Shown: in pieces, positions 43,312 through 52,145 of the stretch | Layout: each line of letters opens with the position of its first letter | Numbering within the stretch: position 1 is the first letter of the stretch | NCBI RefSeq assembly: GCF_042650125.1 | Contig: NZ_JBHSAP010000004.1 | Location: 1-64,000 of the forward strand | Direction: 5' to 3' | DNA: 64,000 nt | From: Salinithrix halophila | Lineage (GTDB): Bacteria > Bacillota > Bacilli > Thermoactinomycetales > DSM-45169 | Translations under genes and position numbers: made by a program | The notes under the pieces: model-generated | Told to the model about the DNA's origin: nothing | Seen by the model: the letters and a program-made list of their open reading frames with translations, nothing else | Database searches by the model: none

Positions 43312-43677
43312 TTACTTCAGTTCCACCGTGGCACCGGCTTCTTCCAACTGGGACTTGATTTCTTCGGCATCTTCTTTGGAGATGCCTTCTTTCACCGGGC
43401 TCGGAGCACCGTCAACCAGGGCTTTCGCTTCTTTCAGGCCCAGCCCGGTGATGCCGCGCACAGCTTTAATGACATTAATTTTGGAAGAACCAGGGTTGGC
43501 CAGGATCACGTCGAATTCGGTTTGCTCTTCAGCGGCTTCAGCAGCAGCGCCACCGCCAGCAACAGCCACCGGAGCAGCAGCGGTTACACCGAATTCTTCT
43601 TCGATCGCTTTGACCAGGTCGTTCAGTTCGAGCACGCTCATGCCTTTGATGGCTTCGATGATTTGCTCTTTACTCAT
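43312..43677 (-). CDS. rplL: 50S ribosomal protein L7/L12
   Basis: 121 residues from ATG 43677. An N-terminal dimerisation part (1-35), an Ala/Gly-rich hinge (about 36-50) and the C-terminal domain KINVIKAVRGITGLGLKEAK. It forms the ribosomal stalk that recruits translation GTPases. It follows rplJ by 61 bases. Confidence 0.98.
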   Translation of the reverse strand: MSKEQIIEAIKGMSVLELNDLVKAIEEEFGVTAAAPVAVAGGGAAAEAAEEQTEFDVILANPGSSKINVIKAVRGITGLGLKEAKALVDGAPSPVKEGISKEDAEEIKSQLEEAGATVELK

Positions 43678-43738
43678 GATACTACCTCCCAAATATGTTG
43701 GTTATACGTGTGAAATTCCCTACAAAATGCAAACGAGA

Positions 43739-44245
43739 TCAACCCGCTTCCGGCTCGCCGCCTTCTTTGTCGGCCACCGCTTTGACGGCGAGGGCGACAT
43801 TTCGCATCGGGGCTTGCAAGACGGAAAGCAACATGGACAAGAGCCCTTCGTGAGAAGGCAAGTCGGCTAGTGCCTGGATTTCAGCCGTGTCCACCACGCG
43901 TCCTTCGACGACTCCACCCTTGATTTCCAGGGCTTTGTGGTCTTTGGAAAACTTATGGAGAACTTTGGCCGGAGCCACCACGTCTTCATTGGAGAAAGCG
44001 ATGGCGGTCGGTCCCACCAGGTGTTCGTCCAGAGCCGTCAGGTCGGTTTCTGCCGTGGCCCGACGGGTCATGGTGTTTTTCAGTACATGGTATTCGACAC
44101 CTGCTTCCCGCAGTTGTTGCCGCAGCTCGGTCATTTCAGCAACGGTCAAACCACGGTAGTCTGTCAGGATGGTCGATTTGCTGTCCTTTAGCTTCTCGGC
44201 GATATCGGCTACCACTTGTTTCTTTCTTTCAATTGCCGTAGACAT
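43739..44245 (-). CDS. rplJ: 50S ribosomal protein L10
   Basis: 168 residues from ATG 44245, after AAGGAGGTG; the in-frame codons upstream belong to the leader. STILTDYRGLTVAEMTELR is diagnostic. L10 anchors L7/L12 dimers to 23S rRNA and, with them, represses its own operon through the leader. Confidence 0.98.
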   Translation of the reverse strand: MSTAIERKKQVVADIAEKLKDSKSTILTDYRGLTVAEMTELRQQLREAGVEYHVLKNTMTRRATAETDLTALDEHLVGPTAIAFSNEDVVAPAKVLHKFSKDHKALEIKGGVVEGRVVDTAEIQALADLPSHEGLLSMLLSVLQAPMRNVALAVKAVADKEGGEPEAG

Positions 44246-44420
44246 GAACACACCTCCTTGGGAGAAATCAATCCCGCACAACGAAAAAGCCTTCGCTGCA
44301 GACAGACGAAGGCCGGGAACAACCGCAACCGTCCCCCTTACGGGAAACACACGGATCCGTTCCATTACCTCGGCTGGTTTTTTAAGCGCAAAGCGCCCCT
44401 GCTGTCTGCGGTAAGAACTG
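44246..44420 (-). ncRNA. L10 leader with attenuator
   Basis: The leader has the conserved L10-binding stem between TTACCGCAGACAGCAGG and CCGAGGTAA (44414-44365). It ends in an intrinsic terminator with GCCTTCG/CGAAGGC arms (44313-44289) and five T. The CAGACAGC of the first part can compete with the terminator region, as in the known Bacillus L10 leader. Confidence 0.85.
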
Positions 44421-44426
44421 TATTCG

Positions 44427-44454
44427 ATTGTCGCGGTCTGGTTTATTTTATCAA
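44427..44454 (-). promoter_or_regulatory. rplJL promoter (SigA)
   Basis: Minus strand TTGATA, 16-base spacer, GACAAT. The expected start, near 44420, is exactly where the L10 leader begins. Confidence 0.65.
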
Positions 44455-44464
44455 CCGCCTAAAA

Positions 44465-45163
44465 TCAGCGGCCGGTAAAACGCGTAGTGCTCACAGTGAC
44501 ACCAGGTCCCATGGTGGAAGTGACGGTGGCATTTTTCATGTAGGTGCCTTTGGCGGCAGCTGGCTTTGCTTTTAGCAAGGTATCCGCCAGTACGGAGAAG
44601 TTCTCTATCAATTTCTCGGTGTCGAAGGAGACTTTTCCGATCGGCGCGTGGATGTTGCCGGACTTGTCAGCACGGTATTCGATCTTACCGGCCTTGACTT
44701 CTTCGACGGCCTTGGCCACATCGAAGGTGACGGTTCCGGTCTTCGGGTTCGGCATCAAGCCGCGAGGACCCAGGATCCGACCCAGCTTACCCACTTGGCC
44801 CATCATGTCCGGCGTGGCGATCACGACATCAAAGTCCAGCCATCCCTGGCTCACTTTGTTCACCAAGTCTTCTTCACCCACATAGTCGGCACCGGCCTGC
44901 TCGGCCTCTTTTGCCTTTTCACCCTTGGCGAAAACGAGGACACGTTTGGTCTTCCCTGTGCCATGGGGTAGGACGACAGCACCACGGACCTGTTGATCCG
45001 CCCGTTTGGTGTCAATCCCGAGCCGGAAAGCCGCTTCGACAGTTTCATCAAACTTGGCCGGAGCCACCTCTTTTACCAGCCGGAGCGCCTCTTCCACTTC
45101 GTAGACTTGTTCCCGGTCGATCTTCTTCAGCGATTCTTGGTATTTCTTGCCATGTTTAGCCAC
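44465..45163 (-). CDS. rplA: 50S ribosomal protein L1
   Basis: 232 residues from GTG 45163, seven bases after GGGAGGA. GRILGPRGLMPNPKTGTVT is diagnostic. L1 forms the mobile stalk by the E site and represses rplK-rplA translation in many bacteria. It follows rplK by 87 bases. Confidence 0.98.
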   Translation of the reverse strand: MAKHGKKYQESLKKIDREQVYEVEEALRLVKEVAPAKFDETVEAAFRLGIDTKRADQQVRGAVVLPHGTGKTKRVLVFAKGEKAKEAEQAGADYVGEEDLVNKVSQGWLDFDVVIATPDMMGQVGKLGRILGPRGLMPNPKTGTVTFDVAKAVEEVKAGKIEYRADKSGNIHAPIGKVSFDTEKLIENFSVLADTLLKAKPAAAKGTYMKNATVTSTMGPGVTVSTTRFTGR

Positions 45164-45250
45164 GGATATTCCTCCCTTCGTGGTCATAACGGATGATCCT
45201 CCCACTCGCAGGGACAGCCCGTGGCGGCTGGCCCCGCGTGTTTAAACGCC

Positions 45251-45676
45251 TTAGTCTTCGATGACGATACCCATGCTGCGGGCAGTTCCTTCCACCATTC
45301 GCATGGCGGCTTCCACGTCAGCGGCGTTCAAATCGGGCTTCTTCAGCTCAGCGATCTCGCGGACTTTCTCCCGCTTAATCGTGGCCACTTTGTTCTTATT
45401 GGGCTCCCCGGACCCCTTATCGAGACCAGCAGCTTTTTTCAGCAGAACCGCAGCCGGCGGCGTCTTGGTGATAAAGGTGAAGGAACGGTCTTCGAAAACC
45501 GTGATTTCCACCGGGATAATCATACCCGCCTGGTCAGAGGTACGGGCGTTAAATTCTTTACAAAAGCCCATGATGTTCACGCCGGCTTGACCGAGCGCCG
45601 GACCGACGGGCGGTGCCGGGTTGGCTTTGCCAGCGGGAATTTGCAGCTTGACCATTTTGATAACTTTTTTGGCCAC
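45251..45676 (-). CDS. rplK: 50S ribosomal protein L11
   Basis: 141 residues from GTG 45676, the same length and N-terminus as B. subtilis (MAKKVIKMVKLQIPAGKANP after initiation). An ATG at 45685 is also possible. L11 is part of the GTPase-associated centre and is needed for RelA activation. Confidence 0.97.
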   Translation of the reverse strand: MAKKVIKMVKLQIPAGKANPAPPVGPALGQAGVNIMGFCKEFNARTSDQAGMIIPVEITVFEDRSFTFITKTPPAAVLLKKAAGLDKGSGEPNKNKVATIKREKVREIAELKKPDLNAADVEAAMRMVEGTARSMGIVIED

Positions 45677-45792
45677 ACCATACAACTCCCTTCAGTAATG
45701 TGGTTCCCTCGGGTTAAACCCTCCCACGGTCGGACGACCGATCCATACGAGAAATCAGCACGGAGCGGCTCCGAATGAACCCAAACATTCAT

Positions 45793-45821
45793 ACTGTAGC
45801 ACATTTTCCTCCATATGGGAA
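45793..45821 (-). promoter_or_regulatory. possible rplK promoter
   Basis: Minus strand TTCCCA, 17-base spacer, TACAGT, in the nusG-rplK spacer. The -35 is weak. Confidence 0.4.
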
Positions 45822-45833
45822 GGAAAGTGACGG

Positions 45834-46367
45834 TTAAAGTTTTTCCACCTGGTAGAAATCCAGCTCCACCGGGGTTTCCCGACCAAACATGTTCACTAGA
45901 ACCTTCAGCTTCTGGCGATTGATGTCCACCTCTTCGATCGTACCCACGAAGTTGGCAAATGGACCTTCTTTCACCTTTACGCTCTCGGAGATTTGATAGT
46001 CCACTTTAGGCCGGGCTTCTTCCATCCCCATCTGGTTGAGGATGGTATGAACTTCGTTCGGCATAAGGGGAGTTGGTTTGGAGCCGGAGCCGGTGGAACC
46101 CACGAAGCCCGTCACGCCCGGGGTGTTACGCACCACGTACCACGAGTCGTCGGTCATCACCATTTCAACCAACACGTAGCCCGGAAAAACCTTACGCTGG
46201 ACGGCCTTACGCTTTCCATCCTTGTGCTCGATCTCTTCCTCCGTCGGCACGAGGACGCGGAAGATCTTATCCTCCATCTCCATGGAGTGGACCCGTTTCT
46301 CCAGGTTGGTTTTCACCTTGTTTTCATATCCGGAGTACGTGTGGACGACATACCAGTTCTTCTCCAT
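45834..46367 (-). CDS. nusG: Transcription termination/antitermination factor NusG
   Basis: 177 residues. The NGN domain starts WYVVHTYSGYENKVKTNLEKR, and the C-terminal KOW domain has VKEGPFANFVGTIEEVD. NusG binds RNA polymerase and in B. subtilis promotes pausing. It follows secE by 57 bases. Confidence 0.98.
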   Translation of the reverse strand: MEKNWYVVHTYSGYENKVKTNLEKRVHSMEMEDKIFRVLVPTEEEIEHKDGKRKAVQRKVFPGYVLVEMVMTDDSWYVVRNTPGVTGFVGSTGSGSKPTPLMPNEVHTILNQMGMEEARPKVDYQISESVKVKEGPFANFVGTIEEVDINRQKLKVLVNMFGRETPVELDFYQVEKL

Positions 46368-46424
46368 GAAATCAGGGCTATAACGCCCTGTCCCCCCTTA
46401 TGACAAATTTGACCCCGTCATCCG

Positions 46425-46649
46425 TCACGGACGAATCATTTTGACCAATTCGTACATGCCGAGGTCAACGACAAAGATGAACAGCGTAACAAAAAATACC
46501 GTCACCAATACCACCAGAGTGTAGTTCACCAGCTCCTGACGGCTGGGCCAGCGAACCTTTTTCAGTTCAGCGACACCGGACTGGATGAAGCTGGCGGTCC
46601 CGGTTACACTTCTCTTGATACCGGTTCCGAGTCGGCCGAGAAAACCCAT
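46425..46649 (-). CDS. secE: Protein translocase subunit SecE
   Basis: 74 residues with one C-terminal membrane segment (about 43-65) and the conserved amphipathic VAELKKVRWPSRQELVNYT. This is the short Gram-positive form. It partners SecY. It follows rpmG by 33 bases. Confidence 0.97.
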   Translation of the reverse strand: MGFLGRLGTGIKRSVTGTASFIQSGVAELKKVRWPSRQELVNYTLVVLVTVFFVTLFIFVVDLGMYELVKMIRP

Positions 46650-46682
46650 GCGCTGATCCCCCCTGCGAAATAATCAGTCCCT

Positions 46683-46832
46683 TTACTTCGTTTCGCGGTG
46701 CTGTTTGTGTCCATTACAACGGGGGCAGAATTTGCGGAATTCCATCCGGTCCGGATGTTTCCGTTTATTCTTAGTGGTAGAATAATTTCGCTCTTTGCAT
46801 TCCGTGCAAGCCAGCGTTACCAATACCCGCAT
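46683..46832 (-). CDS. rpmG: 50S ribosomal protein L33
   Basis: 49 residues, with zinc cysteines in CTEC and CPRC pairs. It begins MRVLVTLACTECKERNYSTT. ATG 46832 has AAGGAGGTG upstream. It is the first gene of the rpmG-secE-nusG unit. Confidence 0.97.
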   Translation of the reverse strand: MRVLVTLACTECKERNYSTTKNKRKHPDRMEFRKFCPRCNGHKQHRETK

Positions 46833-46901
46833 GTTGAAACACCTCCTTGACTCCGCGGTACGCGGACCCTATTCACGGGCGTAATACAAAATACCCAAAC
46901 A

Positions 46902-46930
46902 ACTTTATCATACCGTGTTTGGCATGTCAA
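46902..46930 (-). promoter_or_regulatory. rpmG-secE-nusG promoter (SigA)
   Basis: Minus strand TTGACA, 17-base spacer, TAAAGT, with an extended TG before the -10. Confidence 0.88.
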
Positions 46931-47164
46931 TGAATGACAGTCCTACACTGGGAGCCGTCGTCAGCCCCTCCCAAAGGCAGTATCCTCTTAATTTTTGTGG
47001 GCTCCCAGACCTTCTTTTCTTCCCTATCAAAAAAACGCCCGGAAACCATCACAGCCGTCTCTCCAGTATACCCTCTCCTTGCAATTCTTCAAACCCTACC
47101 GGAATTTCTGATTTTCTTTTGGAGTCGGAAGGATTTTGACGATTCGTGTCGAAATGTTAGTCAA
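46931..47164. other. gap between sigH and rpmG promoter
   Basis: A gene-free stretch downstream of the sigH terminator. Two separated segments (GGGAGCC near 46951 and GGCTCCC near 47010) can pair. I see no convincing gene. Confidence 0.5.
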
Positions 47165-47172
47165 AGAGAAAG

Positions 47173-47202
47173 AAAACGAACAGGGGAACCATACCCTGTT
47201 CG
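47173..47202 (-). terminator. terminator after sigH
   Basis: A 9 bp perfect stem (47177-47185 with 47194-47202) and 8-base loop, followed by a T-rich run on the minus strand. Confidence 0.88.
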
Positions 47203-47229
47203 GCTTCTACCAATGTATGCGGTTCCGTT

Positions 47230-47880
47230 TTATGGAGCAACTTCCCTGACTTCCAGGTAACGCTCCAGCTTCCGCTTCACCCGTTGCAAGGCATTATCAA
47301 TGGATTTGACATGTCGGTTCAAGTCGACAGCGATCTCTTGGTACGATCGACCGTCTAAGTAAAGCATCAATACCTGTCTCTCTAACTCGCTTAAAATTTG
47401 CGACATTTTATCTTCGATGTCGTCAAACTCCTCCTGGTTGATGTACAGTTCTTCCGGATCGGATACACGACCACCCGTGAGGATGTCCATCAACGTCCGG
47501 TCCGAATCTTCATCGTAAATAGGCTTGTCCAGAGAGACATAGGAATTGAGGGGGATGTGCTTCTGGCGCGTCGCCGTCTTAATGGCAGTGATGATCTGAC
47601 GAGTAATGCACAACTCGGCAAAAGCCTTAAATGAGGCCAGCTTGTCCCCGCGGAAATCACGAATCGCCTTATAAAGGCCGATCATCCCTTCCTGCACGAT
47701 ATCCTCGTGGTCCGCGCCGATCAGAAAATAAGAGCGTGCTTTGGCCCGGACGAAGTTTTTGTATTTGTTGATCAATTGCTCCAATGCGGTGCCGTCAGCC
47801 ATCCGTACGGCTTCCACCAGCTCTTCGTCGGTCATCGTCTCATAGCCTGTCAACGCGCTCCATTGAAGATTGACGCTCAC
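47230..47880 (-). CDS. sigH: RNA polymerase sigma factor SigH
   Basis: 216 residues from GTG 47880, seven bases after GGAGG; the ATG at 47886 directly abuts that site. Region 2 has FVRAKARSYFLIGADHEDIVQEGMIGLYK-type sequence, and region 4 ends RSYQEIAVDLNRHVKSIDNAL. SigH (Spo0H) controls transition-state and early sporulation genes such as spo0A and kinA. It has its own SigA promoter inside the short gap after rae1. Confidence 0.97.
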   Translation of the reverse strand: MSVNLQWSALTGYETMTDEELVEAVRMADGTALEQLINKYKNFVRAKARSYFLIGADHEDIVQEGMIGLYKAIRDFRGDKLASFKAFAELCITRQIITAIKTATRQKHIPLNSYVSLDKPIYDEDSDRTLMDILTGGRVSDPEELYINQEEFDDIEDKMSQILSELERQVLMLYLDGRSYQEIAVDLNRHVKSIDNALQRVKRKLERYLEVREVAP

Positions 47881-47923
47881 CTTCATCCCTCCGACCCGTT
47901 GGCTGGAAAACCATGATAGGTAC

Positions 47924-47953
47924 ATTATATCTGAGTTGCAACAAAAACGTCAA
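47924..47953 (-). promoter_or_regulatory. sigH promoter (SigA)
   Basis: Minus strand TTGACG, 18-base spacer, TATAAT. In B. subtilis this promoter is repressed by AbrB; the A/T-rich surroundings would allow that here. Confidence 0.85.
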
Positions 47954-47961
47954 ATTTTCAC

Positions 47962-48462
47962 CTATTTTTTCCGTCTCCATTTTTCCAGCGCTTCCAACAA
48001 CTCTCCTTTTAACCCCTGCCCTAACGTATACCGCTCCCTTTCCGCTTCCCTGATCCGCTGGGCAATGTTTCCCTTCATGGTCGACAAATCCCGGATAAGT
48101 TCCCGAGCGGAGAGCCGGTAGGCCCCCTGCCCGAACACCATCCGTTGTTCCAGATAATCCGAGGTGGCCACGTAAATGTGCCGTCCCGGTTTTTTATGTT
48201 GCCTGACCAACCGCTCAATCAGCTGATCCGCGGTCTCATGTTCCCGGGTGAACCAGACGGTGATCCCACTCGCCATTTCTCTGTTCTCCGCCCCTGGGGA
48301 ACGGTGGGCATCAAAGACGAGCATCACCTTTCTCCCTGTAACGGCTTTGTATTCCGAGAGTAATGAGGCCAATTGGCGCCGAGCTTCCTCTAATGGAAGA
48401 GCAGACCAGTCGGTATGTGCCCCTATCACGTTGTAACCGTCGACGATCAGCCACTCTTCCAT
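47962..48462 (-). CDS. rae1: Ribosome-associated NYN endoribonuclease Rae1 (YacP)
   Basis: 166 residues, a NYN (PIN-like) domain. Acidic active-site residues appear in LIVDGYNVIG, LVFDAHR, ETADQLIERL and VATSDYLEQ. In B. subtilis Rae1 cleaves mRNA in the ribosomal A site. The basic C-terminal helix EALEKWRRKK is typical. It lies 13 bases after rlmB in the conserved rlmB-yacP-sigH order. Confidence 0.92.
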   Translation of the reverse strand: MEEWLIVDGYNVIGAHTDWSALPLEEARRQLASLLSEYKAVTGRKVMLVFDAHRSPGAENREMASGITVWFTREHETADQLIERLVRQHKKPGRHIYVATSDYLEQRMVFGQGAYRLSARELIRDLSTMKGNIAQRIREAERERYTLGQGLKGELLEALEKWRRKK

Positions 48463-48475
48463 ATTCGTTCACCCG

Positions 48476-49213
48476 TTACCCTTCACGCTTCCGCAGGACT
48501 TCATACATGAACAAAGCAGCTGCGACGGAAGCATTCAGGGAGGAGACCTTTCCTTTCATCGGGAGCTTCACCAGAAAATCACACCGTTCGCGTAAACGGC
48601 GGCTGATCCCTTTCCCTTCATTGCCGATAATCAGGGCGAGAGGCACCGCATAGTCGACAGCATCATACCGGTCCGGGGAAGAAGCATCGCTTCCAACCAA
48701 CCATATCCCCTGTCCCTTCAATTCCTCCGCCGTCCGGTTCAAGTTGGTCACCCGGGCGACGGGGACATGTTCGATGGCACCAGCAGATGTTTTGGCTACA
48801 ATGGACGTCAGTCCAACCGCCCGCCGTTTCGGAATAATCACGCCATGAACGCCGGAAGCATCCGCTGTCCGCAGGATCGACCCCAGGTTATGAGGATCTT
48901 CGATCCCGTCCAATAGTAGGAAGAAAGGAGGCTCTCCTTTTGCTTCCGCCCGCCGGAACAGATCATTCACGCTGGCGTAATCGTGAGCAGCCACCAACGC
49001 AGCTACTCCCTGATGATTCTCCCCCTCCGCCACTTGATCCAGTTTTTTGCGGGGAACTTCCTGCACAGGGATACCGGCTTTTTTCGCCGTCGAGAGCAGA
49101 TCACCCAGAGGGCCCTTACCGCTTCCTTCTGCTAGAAGCAACTTTTCCGTTTTTCGTTCCGCCTTCAGCGCTTCCCGCACCGCTTGTCGACCAATTACCC
49201 ATTCATTCGCCAC
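48476..49213 (-). CDS. rlmB: 23S rRNA 2'-O-methyltransferase RlmB
   Basis: 245 residues from GTG 49213, which follows GAGGGAGAG; it overlaps the mrnC end by 11 bases. An N-terminal substrate-binding domain (1-75) precedes the SPOUT domain with DPHNLGSILRTADASGVHGV, IGNEGKGISRRL and KGKVSSLNASVAAAL. It methylates G2251 (E. coli numbering) in the peptidyl transferase region. Confidence 0.95.
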   Translation of the reverse strand: MANEWVIGRQAVREALKAERKTEKLLLAEGSGKGPLGDLLSTAKKAGIPVQEVPRKKLDQVAEGENHQGVAALVAAHDYASVNDLFRRAEAKGEPPFFLLLDGIEDPHNLGSILRTADASGVHGVIIPKRRAVGLTSIVAKTSAGAIEHVPVARVTNLNRTAEELKGQGIWLVGSDASSPDRYDAVDYAVPLALIIGNEGKGISRRLRERCDFLVKLPMKGKVSSLNASVAAALFMYEVLRKREG

Positions 49214-49631
49214 GGCTCTCTCCCTCTTCCAGTGCATGAATCATCTTTGTCATCATCTCGGTAAGCCGGTCCGTACGCCCTGTCAGATACCAGTGACCGA
49301 CAAGCGCTTCTAGCCCTGTTGCATAGCGGTATTCCGAGGGCTTTGCGTTTTTGGGAATACTGCCCGATTTAGCGTTTCGTCCCCGCCGGAGGATATCCCA
49401 TTCTTCCTCGGTCAACAAGCTTTCTACCTCCCGCAATACTCGGGCCTGAGCCGGAGCGGATACAAACTTAACCGCCTCTTGATGGACTTCATTGGGCCGG
49501 ATGTTCCCCCCAGTCACCAACTTACAGCGGACATAAAGTTCATAGACTGCGTCTCCGAGGTATGCAAGCAGGAGAGGATTCACTTCACGGGTCTCATCAA
49601 AAATAGCCGGTTCTGTCATTCCAATTTGCAT
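49203..49631 (-). CDS. mrnC: Mini-ribonuclease III
   Basis: 142 residues from ATG 49631, four bases after GAGGAG; nearby alternatives exist. It is an RNase III catalytic domain without a dsRNA-binding domain: LLLAYLGDAVYELYVR holds the catalytic Asp, and RGRNAKSGSIPKNAKPSEYRYATGLEAL-type sequence the C-terminal acidic block. In B. subtilis it matures 23S rRNA together with L3. Confidence 0.95.
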   Translation of the reverse strand: MQIGMTEPAIFDETREVNPLLLAYLGDAVYELYVRCKLVTGGNIRPNEVHQEAVKFVSAPAQARVLREVESLLTEEEWDILRRGRNAKSGSIPKNAKPSEYRYATGLEALVGHWYLTGRTDRLTEMMTKMIHALEEGESRGE

Positions 49632-49639
49632 GCCGCTCC

Positions 49640-51040
49640 TCACTTTCGTCGCCAGCGCACGCCTTGAGGCGTGTCTTCCAACAGGATGCCTTTTTCCGCG
49701 AGCTCGTCGCGAATGGCGTCTGCCCGGGCAAAGTCTCGGGCTCGCCGCGCCTGCTGTCGCTCTTCGATTTTAGCTTCAATTTCGTGATCCAGGTCCTTTT
49801 GCCTCCCGGTAACAACAAGACCGAGGATTTCCTCCCCAAAGCGTTCAAACCAATGGAACATAGCCTTCAACGAGCCACGGGAGACCACATCCTCCGCCAC
49901 CAACTCGTTGGAAAAACGTACAGCCTCAAAGAGGACGCTGATCGCGTTCGCGGTGTTCAAGTCATCATCCATCTCCCGCTCGAAATCCGCGGTAAGCGCA
50001 TCGAGTCGCTCTGTCACCCAAGATACGGCCTCCCCGTCCATCGCCGCTTCCATGCGGTGCTGCAGGTTGGCAATCGCATTGTCGAAGCGTTCCAGCCCGG
50101 CTTCGATCTGGGGCATTGATTCAGCGGTGAAGGAAATCGGATTGCGGTAGTGAGCAGAAAGAAGGAAGTACCGAATGACCCGCGGATCATATTCTTCCCG
50201 TAAATCTCTCACGGTCACCACGTTGCCGAGGGATTTGGACATCTTCTCCGAGCCCATGTTGATATAGCCGTTGTGTAACCAGTAGTTAGCGAAGGGTTTT
50301 CCATTCCAAGCTTCACTCTGGGCGATTTCGTTCTCATGATGGGGAAAACAAAGATCCATCCCGCCAGCATGGATATCCAGCGTTTCCCCGAGGTATTGTT
50401 TCGACATGGCGGAGCACTCGATGTGCCAGCCCGGCCGTCCTTCCCCCCAAGGGCTCTCCCACGAGATTTCGCCGGGCTTCGCCTTCTTCCACAAAGCAAA
50501 ATCCAGCGGGTTTTCCTTTTTTTCGTTCACTTCGACCCGGGCTCCGGATTTTAATTCCTCTGTCGACTGGTGGCTCAGTTTCCCGTAGTCATCTTTTTTC
50601 AGGGAACGGTAATAGACATCCCCGTCGGCCTCATAGGCGTACCCTTTGTCAATCAGGACTTGGATCCCTTCGATCATCTTTCCGATGTGATCCGTGGCTC
50701 GCGGATGGATGTCTGCCCGCCGAACTCCGAGGGCGTCCATATCCTCAAAATAGGCCTCGATATACATTTCAGCCAGTTCCGGAACCGTCGTACCTTCTTC
50801 CTCCGCACGCCGTATCAATCGATCATCCACGTCCGTGAAATTCTGTACATAGGTGACGTCAAAATTCCTGTATTCCAGGTAACGTCGAAGGACGTCGAAG
50901 AAGACGAATACCCGGGCGTTTCCGATGTGAATATAGTTGTAAACCGTCGGGCCACATACGTAGACACCTACATTGTTTCCCTCTATAGGACGGAAAGTTT
51001 CCCGTTTTCTAGTCAGAGTGTTGTACAGGCGCATAGCCAT
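49640..51040 (-). CDS. cysS: Cysteinyl-tRNA synthetase
   Basis: 466 residues. The class I HIGH motif reads HIGN (YNYIHIGNARVF), and the second is KMSKS. Zinc-site residues are VCGPTVYN, the SAMSKQYLG region and FPHHENEIAQSE. It loads tRNA-Cys. Its start lies 32 bases inside the end of cysE, so both are coupled under the Cys T-box. Confidence 0.98.
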   Translation of the reverse strand: MAMRLYNTLTRKRETFRPIEGNNVGVYVCGPTVYNYIHIGNARVFVFFDVLRRYLEYRNFDVTYVQNFTDVDDRLIRRAEEEGTTVPELAEMYIEAYFEDMDALGVRRADIHPRATDHIGKMIEGIQVLIDKGYAYEADGDVYYRSLKKDDYGKLSHQSTEELKSGARVEVNEKKENPLDFALWKKAKPGEISWESPWGEGRPGWHIECSAMSKQYLGETLDIHAGGMDLCFPHHENEIAQSEAWNGKPFANYWLHNGYINMGSEKMSKSLGNVVTVRDLREEYDPRVIRYFLLSAHYRNPISFTAESMPQIEAGLERFDNAIANLQHRMEAAMDGEAVSWVTERLDALTADFEREMDDDLNTANAISVLFEAVRFSNELVAEDVVSRGSLKAMFHWFERFGEEILGLVVTGRQKDLDHEIEAKIEERQQARRARDFARADAIRDELAEKGILLEDTPQGVRWRRK

Positions 51041-51737
51041 CTCGCTTTTTCTCCCTTCGTTCTGACTCCCACTCGTCCTTCAGCCTACCCAACTCCATCC
51101 GTAACGAATCAATCTCCCGCTGCAGATCACGGCAAGTTTCCGCCACAGGGTCCGGAAGGTTCACCTGGTCCAGGTCGCTCTTATCTACACGGACGCCATC
51201 CCGGATCACCACACGACCCGGCACACCCACGACCGTAGAATTAGGCGGGATTTCACGCAGCACGACAGAACCTGCGCCGATCTTGGAGCAACGCCCGATC
51301 CGCATGGAACCTAGCACCTTAGCTCCGGAAGCGATCAGAACACCATCCTCGACAGTGGGGTGTCGTTTCCCCTTTTCCTTGCCGGTTCCACCCAGGGTCA
51401 CCCCCTGGTATAGGGTGACATAATCACCGATTTCACAGGTCTCCCCGATCACGACACCCATACCGTGGTCAATGAAAAACCCTTTGCCGATCCGTGCACC
51501 GGGATGGATTTCGATCCCAGTAAAAAAACGGCTCATCTGAGAGATGACACGGGCGATCAGAAACCGATTGCGCTTATAAAACCAATGGGCCAGGCGATGC
51601 GCCCAGATGGCGTGAATACCCGAATAGGTGATCATCACCTCAAAAACACTTCTTGCCGCTGGGTCCCGATCAAAAACGGCATCGATATCCGATTTCAACA
51701 ACGCGCGGATTTCGCGGATTCGCTTCATCAGAGCCAT
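51009..51737 (-). CDS. cysE: Serine O-acetyltransferase
   Basis: 242 residues from ATG 51737; in-frame codons upstream lie in the T-box leader. An N-terminal helical part leads to the left-handed beta-helix with HPGARIGKGFFIDHGMGVVIG, followed by GVTLGGTGKEKGKRHP. It acetylates serine in the first step of cysteine synthesis. The acidic-basic C-terminal tail (about 205-242) may be coiled coil. Confidence 0.96.
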   Translation of the reverse strand: MALMKRIREIRALLKSDIDAVFDRDPAARSVFEVMITYSGIHAIWAHRLAHWFYKRNRFLIARVISQMSRFFTGIEIHPGARIGKGFFIDHGMGVVIGETCEIGDYVTLYQGVTLGGTGKEKGKRHPTVEDGVLIASGAKVLGSMRIGRCSKIGAGSVVLREIPPNSTVVGVPGRVVIRDGVRVDKSDLDQVNLPDPVAETCRDLQREIDSLRMELGRLKDEWESERREKKRDGYAPVQHSD

Positions 51738-51792
51738 TTCGCCTGCACCACCTTTCAGTCGGAGCGAGAAACCCGCCCCGGATTCCTGGTAT

Positions 51793-52070
51793 AAAAAAAT
51801 CCCTGCAACCCGAAGGCTGCAGAGACGGTTGATTCCGCGGTTCCACTCTGCTTGACCGATGCGCCACAGCATTGGTCCGGCTTGATCCCTGTAACGGCGG
51901 GGTTACCGGCCCACCCTACTTCCCAAAGGGGTTCGGGCGGGCAGCTCCCGGGGGCATTTCCGGCGGATGGGGAACAGGGCCTTCTCAGCCTCGCGGCCCC
52001 TCTCTGGGGTTCCATCCCCGCCGTACTTTCCCGGTCATCGCCCGGTTTCGTCCTTTTGGTTCGGTTGTTA
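51793..52070 (-). ncRNA. T-box riboswitch, cysteine specifier
   Basis: The leader of cysE-cysS carries the T-box sequence AGAGTGGAACCGCGG (51849-51835). A terminator with CTGCAGC/GTTGCAG arms (51822-51803) and seven T follows. In stem I the block GAAATGC then GGAGCTGC fits the specifier loop, with TGC (Cys) at 51956-51954. Uncharged tRNA-Cys should raise expression of both genes, which make and use cysteine. Confidence 0.92.
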
Positions 52071-52076
52071 GTCCTC

Positions 52077-52101
52077 ATTGTACTAAAAAAACGCAAGGCG
52101 T
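52077..52101 (-). promoter_or_regulatory. promoter of the T-box leader
   Basis: Minus strand TACAAT (52082-52077), start near 52070. The -35 is weak (GTCGCA at about 18 bases). Confidence 0.45.
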
Positions 52102-52145
52102 GCGACAGGAATGAACCGGAACATCCACATATTTTTGCCGGATAG

